A stretch of DNA of 56,008 nucleotides. Origin: an uncultured Clostridia bacterium (GTDB taxonomy: Bacteria > Bacillota > Clostridia > TANB77 > CAG-508). Under the pieces are notes generated by a model, which was not told where the DNA came from, made no database searches, and saw only the letters and a list, made by a program, of their open reading frames with translations. How positions within the stretch are numbered: position 1 is the first letter of the stretch; each line of letters begins with the position of its first letter. The stretch spans positions 1-56,008 of the forward strand of contig CANQKT010000036.1 of NCBI GenBank assembly GCA_947624525.1, in the 5' to 3' direction. A program made the translations under genes and the position numbers. Shown piece after piece: positions 49,956-56,008 of the stretch.

Positions 49956-50837
49956 ATGTCATTTTCAAAAGATGTAAAAGAGGAATTAAGTAAAATAAGT
50001 AATTTGGCAAATAAAGACCTAGTAAAGGCAGAATTGATAGGATATCTTATTACCAATAATATTAGTGTTAAAAATAATAAAATAAGATATTCAACAGAAA
50101 GTGAATATAATATAAATAGATTTGCGAAATTATTAAATAATGTAAATATATCACAATATGAAATAAATATACAAGGGAAAGTGTTTTTTATAGAAATTAA
50201 TCAAGAAATAAATTTCAAAGAAATAGATTTTGATGATTCAAAGATAATTTTAAGCAATAAAATATTTGACTTTTGTGTTTCAGAAATATTAGAAAAAGCA
50301 TTAGTTAGAGGAGCTTTTCTAGGCGGAGGTTCTATAAATAATCCCGAGAAAATATATCATTTAGAAGTGATTTATAGTAGTGAAATAAATGTGAATTATG
50401 TTATGGAAATTTTGAAAAAATATAATGTTAATATGAAAAAAATGAATAGTACATTATACTTAAAAGATGGAGAAGAAATTTCAAAATTCTTAGCTTTTAT
50501 AGGGGCTAATTCTTCAGTTTTGAAATTTGAAGAAATTCGTGTTATTCGTGATATGAGAAATAGTGTTAATAGACTAGTAAATTGTGAAACCGCTAATTTA
50601 AATAAAACTATTAATGCAGCTTTGAAACAAATTCAAGATATTGAGTTTATAAAAAAAATGAATAAATTTGGAGAATTATCTGAAAATTTGCAAGAAATTG
50701 CTGAATTAAGAGTAAAAAATCCGGATATATCATTGGTTGAATTAGGAAAATTGCTTAGTACACCTATTGGAAAATCAGGGGTAAATTATAGATTAAAGGC
50801 TATAAGCAATTTCGCTGAGGAGTTGAGGCAAGGGTAG
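49956..50837 (+). CDS. whiA: WhiA, DNA-binding protein with LAGLIDADG-like fold
   Basis: Regulator tied to cell division and, in Streptomyces, sporulation. The 293-aa protein has the N-terminal degenerate LAGLIDADG part (residues ~1-190; MSFSKDVKEELSKI, KALVRGAFLGGGSINNPEKIYHLE) and the C-terminal helix-turn-helix (~200-290; RDMRNSVNRLVNCETANLNKTINAA, NPDISLVELGKLLSTPIGKSGVNYRLKAI). The likely start is ATG 49956 with GGTGAT upstream; ATG 49950 is close and possible. The usual partners yvcJ/yvcK are absent here; hemW follows. Confidence 0.95.
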   Translation: MSFSKDVKEELSKISNLANKDLVKAELIGYLITNNISVKNNKIRYSTESEYNINRFAKLLNNVNISQYEINIQGKVFFIEINQEINFKEIDFDDSKIILSNKIFDFCVSEILEKALVRGAFLGGGSINNPEKIYHLEVIYSSEINVNYVMEILKKYNVNMKKMNSTLYLKDGEEISKFLAFIGANSSVLKFEEIRVIRDMRNSVNRLVNCETANLNKTINAALKQIQDIEFIKKMNKFGELSENLQEIAELRVKNPDISLVELGKLLSTPIGKSGVNYRLKAISNFAEELRQG

Positions 50838-50954
50838 GCAAGGAACAAGAATTCAAATCCAATGAAGATCAAAATATGACATGCAAGAAGAAACCAAGAA
50901 GAGTACCTTTGGCTTAAAATATTAATGTGTTTCATAATGAAAGGATTGAAAGAA

Positions 50955-52094
50955 TTGAATAAAGTAGGGATATATATTCACATACCATTTTGTAAACAAA
51001 AATGTAAATATTGTGATTTTGTTTCGTTTCAATGTATGGAAGATAAAATTGAAGGCTATTTTGAGTGTTTACTTAAAGAAATTTCAGAAAAGTCAGAAGA
51101 AATTGAACAAGAAGTAGACACAATTTATATTGGAGGAGGTACTCCTTCAATAGTTCCTGTTGAATATATTAGTAGAATAATATTATGTGTATTTGAAAAT
51201 TATAAAGTATCTAAAGATGCTGAAATTACTATTGAAGTAAATCCAGGGACTGCTGATAATGAAAAATTAAAAAAATATTTTGATATGGGAATTAATAGAT
51301 TAAGTATTGGTCTTCAATCAACAAATGATAAATTACTTAATATGTTAGGAAGAATACACACATATAGAGAGTTTGAGAATGTTTATGATAGTGCTAGAAA
51401 AATTGGATTTAAAAATATAAATGTGGATTTGATGATTGGATTACCAAATCAAACTATAGCAGATGTTGTTGATTCATTAAATAAAATTGTTGAAAAGTCT
51501 CCAGAGCATATTTCGGTTTATTCTTTAATTGTTGAAGAGAATACGAAAATGTTTGATTTAATTCAACAAGGCAAATTAGTACTGCCAGATGAAGATTTGG
51601 AGAGGAAAATGTATTGGAAGGTAAAAGAAATTCTCGAAGAAAATGAATATAATCATTATGAAATATCTAACTTTGCCAAAGAAAATTATGAGTCAAAACA
51701 TAATGTAAATTGCTGGGAACAACACTATTATTTGGGGTTTGGTGTTTCAGCACATTCATATTTTGATGGAATCAGATACTCCAATATTGAAGATATTAAG
51801 ATGTATATTGAAAATTATAAAACTGGTAATTCTGTATATAATGTTGTGTATCATGAAAATCAATCGAAAGATGATATGATGAGAGAATTTATGTTACTTG
51901 GATTAAGAAAAATTGAAGGGGTAAAAATTAGTGATTTTAAAAACAAATTTGTTGATAATCCGTTATATGTTTTTAGAAATGAGTTAAATAAGTTGGTTAA
52001 TGAAGAATTAATTGAAATTTGCGAGAATAATATAAGGTTAACAAATAGAGGGTTAGATTTAGCAAATGTTGTGTGGATGGAGTTTGTTGCATAA
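50955..52094 (+). CDS. hemW: HemW, radical SAM heme chaperone-like protein
   Basis: Formerly called oxygen-independent coproporphyrinogen III oxidase-like; HemW proteins bind heme and a [4Fe-4S] cluster. The protein (about 379 aa) has the radical SAM motif PFCKQKCKYCDF near the N-terminus (CxxxCxxC), IYIGGGTPS, EVNPGT, GINRLSIGLQS, VDLMIGLPNQT and the HemN C-terminal domain. TTG 50955 (MNKVGIYIHIPFC) is 9 nt after AAAGGA and matches the family start; ATG 50937 and ATG 50925 are in frame but lack a good SD. The usual order hemW-hrcA-grpE-dnaK is kept. Confidence 0.93.
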   Translation: MNKVGIYIHIPFCKQKCKYCDFVSFQCMEDKIEGYFECLLKEISEKSEEIEQEVDTIYIGGGTPSIVPVEYISRIILCVFENYKVSKDAEITIEVNPGTADNEKLKKYFDMGINRLSIGLQSTNDKLLNMLGRIHTYREFENVYDSARKIGFKNINVDLMIGLPNQTIADVVDSLNKIVEKSPEHISVYSLIVEENTKMFDLIQQGKLVLPDEDLERKMYWKVKEILEENEYNHYEISNFAKENYESKHNVNCWEQHYYLGFGVSAHSYFDGIRYSNIEDIKMYIENYKTGNSVYNVVYHENQSKDDMMREFMLLGLRKIEGVKISDFKNKFVDNPLYVFRNELNKLVNEELIEICENNIRLTNRGLDLANVVWMEFVA

Positions 52095-52107
52095 ATTATG
52101 AAAAATG

Positions 52108-52136
52108 TTGATTTTTGTTTAGCTATATAGTATAAT
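52108..52136 (+). promoter_or_regulatory. Upstream promoter before hrcA
   Basis: TTGATT (52108-52113), 17-bp spacer, TATAAT (52131-52136). Serves the short frame at 52170 and possibly the hrcA operon. Confidence 0.7.
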
Positions 52137-52169
52137 GCAATAACTAAACTATAGAAAGGATTTTTTTTC

Positions 52170-52223
52170 ATGAATGTGTGTGAATATGTACAACAAGAAA
52201 AACAAAGAAGCAAACCAGCATGA
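52170..52223 (+). CDS. Possible 17-aa leader peptide upstream of hrcA
   Basis: ATG 52170 with AGAAAGGA 12 nt upstream encodes MNVCEYVQQEKQRSKPA and then stops. It lies between a strong promoter and the CIRCE operators, in the expected place for a leader peptide or small protein. It could be chance; a polar, Gln/Lys-rich product with no recognisable motif. Confidence 0.35.
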   Translation: MNVCEYVQQEKQRSKPA

Positions 52224-52238
52224 AAAAAATGAAAAAAA

Positions 52239-52265
52239 TTAGCAAATGATATTGACATTTGCTAA
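52239..52265 (+). promoter_or_regulatory. CIRCE-like operator 1
   Basis: TTAGCAAAT, 9-nt spacer, ATTTGCTAA: the same 9-N9-9 design and TTAGC/GCTAA ends as CIRCE, overlapping the -35 (52252-52257). The centre is 43 bp from that of operator 2. Confidence 0.6.
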
Positions 52266-52280
52266 AGGAAGTTGTAAAAT
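52252..52280 (+). promoter_or_regulatory. Sigma-A promoter of hrcA-grpE-dnaK
   Basis: TTGACA (52252-52257), 17-bp spacer, TAAAAT (52275-52280). Confidence 0.85.
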
Positions 52281-52281
52281 A

Positions 52282-52308
52282 TTAGCAGTCTTGAATAAAG
52301 ACTGCTAA
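52282..52308 (+). promoter_or_regulatory. CIRCE operator 2 (HrcA binding site)
   Basis: TTAGCAGTC, 9-nt spacer, GACTGCTAA. The consensus is TTAGCACTC-N9-GAGTGCTAA; the single change is mirrored in both arms. It starts 2 bp after the -10. Confidence 0.88.
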
Positions 52309-52357
52309 TATTTATAATAATAATATAAAAATTCACTTATGTTAAAGAGGTGAAAAA

Positions 52358-53371
52358 ATGTTAAACGATAGAAAAAAAAGAATTTTACAAGCTATAGTTG
52401 ATGAATATGTAGACACAGCAGAACCAGTTAGTTCTGGTGCAATTACAAAAAAATATGGAATTGATTTTAGTAGTGCTACAATAAGAAACGAGATGGCTGA
52501 ACTCGAAAAAGAAGGATATTTAGATAAAGTTCACACATCAAGCGGAAGGGTCCCTTCTGCAAAAGGATATAGGTTGTATGTTGATGAATTACTTAAAGAG
52601 CAGAATTTAACTTTGGAAGAAACTAAATATATTAAAGATAAGTTACAAACAAAGGTTAATGAAATAGAAGAGCTTACCAAAATAACAACAAATACATTAT
52701 CTGAAATTACGCACTATACAACAGTTGCGATTGGTCCAAAGAATAATAATCAACTAATTGAAGAAATGAAATTTGTTCTATTAGGTTCTAGAATGTTAAT
52801 GTGTGTAATTATTACAGACAGTGGCTTAATAAAGGAAGCTATAATAAAATTTGATGAAGATATAAAAGAGGAACAGGTCGAAAGTTTAAATTATATTTTT
52901 AATGCGAAATTAAAAGGTAAACCATTTGAAAAGATTGATAAGCCATTAGAAGAATATATTTTTTCAGAACTTAATTATAGTGTAGAAGTTATAAAAACCA
53001 TAATTGAACAGATAAATAAAGTAATAGAAGCAGAAGAAGAAATTTATTATGAAGGAGCAAATAAAGTTTTTGAACAACCAGAATTTCAAGATGTTCAAAT
53101 TGCAAAAAATTTTATAAATATTTTGGACAAAAAGGATTTATTTATTGATTTGTTGAATTCAGAATTTGCTGATGACATCAATGTTTATATTGGTGATGAT
53201 GATGCAGAAGATGGATTAAAAGATTTTAGTGTTATTACTTTTAAACAGAAAATAAATGATAGAGAAATGGGAACAATTAGTATAATAGGTCCTAAAAGAA
53301 TGGATTACTCAAAGGTTATTTCTGTTATGAAATATATAAAAGGATTAATGGGAAATGGAGGCAAGAATTGA
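52358..53371 (+). CDS. hrcA: Heat-inducible transcription repressor HrcA
   Basis: Represses chaperone operons by binding CIRCE; needs GroE to fold. The 337-aa protein has an N-terminal winged helix (residues ~1-75; LNDRKKRILQAIVDEYVDTAEPVSSGAI, SATIRNEMAELEKEGYLDKVHTSSGRVPSAKGYRLYVD) and the C-terminal GAF-like and dimerisation parts (IGDDDAEDGLKDFSVITF, GTISIIGPKRMDYSKVI). ATG 52358 follows AAGAGGTG. First gene of hrcA-grpE-dnaK; its stop overlaps the grpE start (TGATG). Two operators upstream imply autoregulation. Confidence 0.97.
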   Translation: MLNDRKKRILQAIVDEYVDTAEPVSSGAITKKYGIDFSSATIRNEMAELEKEGYLDKVHTSSGRVPSAKGYRLYVDELLKEQNLTLEETKYIKDKLQTKVNEIEELTKITTNTLSEITHYTTVAIGPKNNNQLIEEMKFVLLGSRMLMCVIITDSGLIKEAIIKFDEDIKEEQVESLNYIFNAKLKGKPFEKIDKPLEEYIFSELNYSVEVIKTIIEQINKVIEAEEEIYYEGANKVFEQPEFQDVQIAKNFINILDKKDLFIDLLNSEFADDINVYIGDDDAEDGLKDFSVITFKQKINDREMGTISIIGPKRMDYSKVISVMKYIKGLMGNGGKN

Positions 53372-53904
53372 TGGAAAAAGATTTAGAAGAAAATTTAGAA
53401 GAGAACATTGAAGAAAAATCAAGTTCTACTAATGAAGCAAATGACAATGTTCTAAATGATTTAAAGGAAAAACTGCAAGCTCAGAGAGCAGAACTTGATG
53501 AAAAAGAAGACAGACTTAAAAGGTTAATGGCTGAATTTGATAATTTTAAGAAAAGAAGTGCAAAAGAAAGAGAAGGATTATATAATTCTTTGGTGTCAGA
53601 TATAGCTATTTCGCTATTACCAGTAATTGATAATCTTGAGAAAGCAGTTAGTGTTCAAACAGAGGATAATAATTACAAAATTGGGGTAGAATTAGTGTTA
53701 AAGCAATTCAAAGATGTTTTAAAATCAAATGGAATTAATGAAATTGAAACAGTAGGAAAAACTTTTGATCCTGAGTTGCATGAAGCTGTAAGCTCTGTTG
53801 AAGATGATTCACTAGGAGTTCAAGAGATTAAAGAAGAATATAGAAAAGGTTATATGATTGGTAACAAAGTTATTAGACATTCTTTAGTTGTTGTAGCTAA
53901 TTAG
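53371..53904 (+). CDS. grpE: Nucleotide exchange factor GrpE
   Basis: Releases ADP from DnaK. The 177-aa protein has an acidic, Glu-rich N-terminus (1-~30), a long coiled-coil helix (~30-75; LKEKLQAQRAELDEKEDRLKRLMAEFDNFKKR) and the C-terminal beta domain (NGINEIETVGKTFDPELHEAV, IKEEYRKGYMIGNKVIRHSLVVVA). ATG 53371 overlaps the hrcA stop. TTG 53368 is in frame but less likely. Second gene of the operon; dnaK follows after 99 bp without a clear promoter. Confidence 0.96.
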   Translation: MEKDLEENLEENIEEKSSSTNEANDNVLNDLKEKLQAQRAELDEKEDRLKRLMAEFDNFKKRSAKEREGLYNSLVSDIAISLLPVIDNLEKAVSVQTEDNNYKIGVELVLKQFKDVLKSNGINEIETVGKTFDPELHEAVSSVEDDSLGVQEIKEEYRKGYMIGNKVIRHSLVVVAN

Positions 53905-53958
53905 ATATTTTTGATGACTATAATAACTAATCAATATAAAATTTATACTAAAGAATAG

Positions 53959-55869
<1,911 letters not shown>

Positions 55870-55901
55870 TTTTGGGCTAATTTGATTTTTATAAAAATGA
55901 C

Positions 55902-56008
55902 TTTTGGGGTGTGTTGCCGAGAGAAATAAATTAATAAAAATAAAAATTTTTGAAAACGTAATCTCCGGGTCTAACAGTTTCTAAGCATACACCCTTGAGC
56001 CTCTCCGA
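55902..56008. repeat. Family B nested palindrome, copy B2 (cut by window end)
   Basis: The left-end box GTGTGTTGCCGAGAG, left middle arm (55921-55956, differing from B1 at two positions) and core through CTCTCCGA match B1 almost base for base. The right half lies outside the window. It follows the dnaK stop codon by 33 bp. Confidence 0.85.

Noticed and set aside
50876..50917. 13-codon frame (MTCKKKPRRVPLA) between whiA and hemW
   Set aside because: No SD and too short to judge without comparison.

Overview
The window is a low-GC, gene-dense piece of chromosome from an anaerobic Gram-positive bacterium, most likely an uncultured gut-type member of Clostridia (Bacillota). The evidence is GatCAB, a T-box in front of proS, an HrcA/CIRCE heat-shock operon, a WalRK-like two-component pair, sortase, SpoVG, RicT/YaaT and WhiA, and a four-subunit pyruvate:ferredoxin oxidoreductase. 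Strong SD sequences and near-consensus sigma-A promoters (17-bp spacers) are common. No tRNA, rRNA, CRISPR array, prophage module or transposase gene was seen.

Layout. 0.1-7.2 kb: an unusually short alaS, a HIT protein, a sortase, and gatC-gatA-gatB with a 44-bp-arm palindrome inserted between gatC and gatA. 7.4-11.3 kb: divergent rpsT, a GNAT-like/M23 gene pair, hpf and ylmH. 11.4-16.7 kb: walR-walK, lepB, holB-ricT and a ferredoxin. 16.7-20.1 kb: porC-porD-porA-porB on the minus strand. 20.4-24.1 kb: spoVG with a SigH-like promoter, an orphan 80-aa minus-strand gene of atypical composition, and a large membrane-anchored surface protein. 24.5-29.8 kb: two asparagine-synthetase-type amidotransferases flanking a PLC-like protein and a tandem cytidylyltransferase. 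30-32.4 kb: mutS2 (minus). 32.6-40.3 kb: the rimP-nusA-ylxR-infB-rbfA-nrnA-truB translation operon. 40.4-43.9 kb: GT8, a GT8-PlsC fusion and PlsC (a probable glycolipid unit). 44-49.8 kb: a WG-repeat protein, prmC, 6S RNA, T-box-proS and a small RelA/SpoT-type synthetase of atypical composition. 49.9-55.9 kb: whiA, hemW and hrcA-grpE-dnaK.

The most unusual content is non-coding. Family A is six long palindromes (3.6, 20.1, 21.3, 24.2, 40.3 and 46.6 kb). Each has perfect 21-52 bp arms that differ between copies, while short boxes at the ends and in the core are conserved; ends and cores are recombined between copies, and one copy supplies the truB stop codon. Family B is a second, larger nested palindrome (29.8 kb, 55.9 kb and an end fragment at 6.85 kb). 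Family C is a short repeat around GGAACGTCC. A compact, pseudoknot-like leader occurs three times at a fixed distance before the SD of unrelated genes (HIT, porB, nrnA). Two genes carry a perfect stem-loop between a strong SD and the start codon.

Gaps longer than 300 bases: 20011-20492 holds the por promoter, palindrome A2 and the spoVG promoter. 21129-21466 holds the promoter of the 80-aa gene, a 3x13-bp repeat and palindrome A3. 24143-24515 holds palindrome A4 and a direct repeat. 46515-47390 holds palindrome A6, 6S RNA, two divergent promoters and the T-box.
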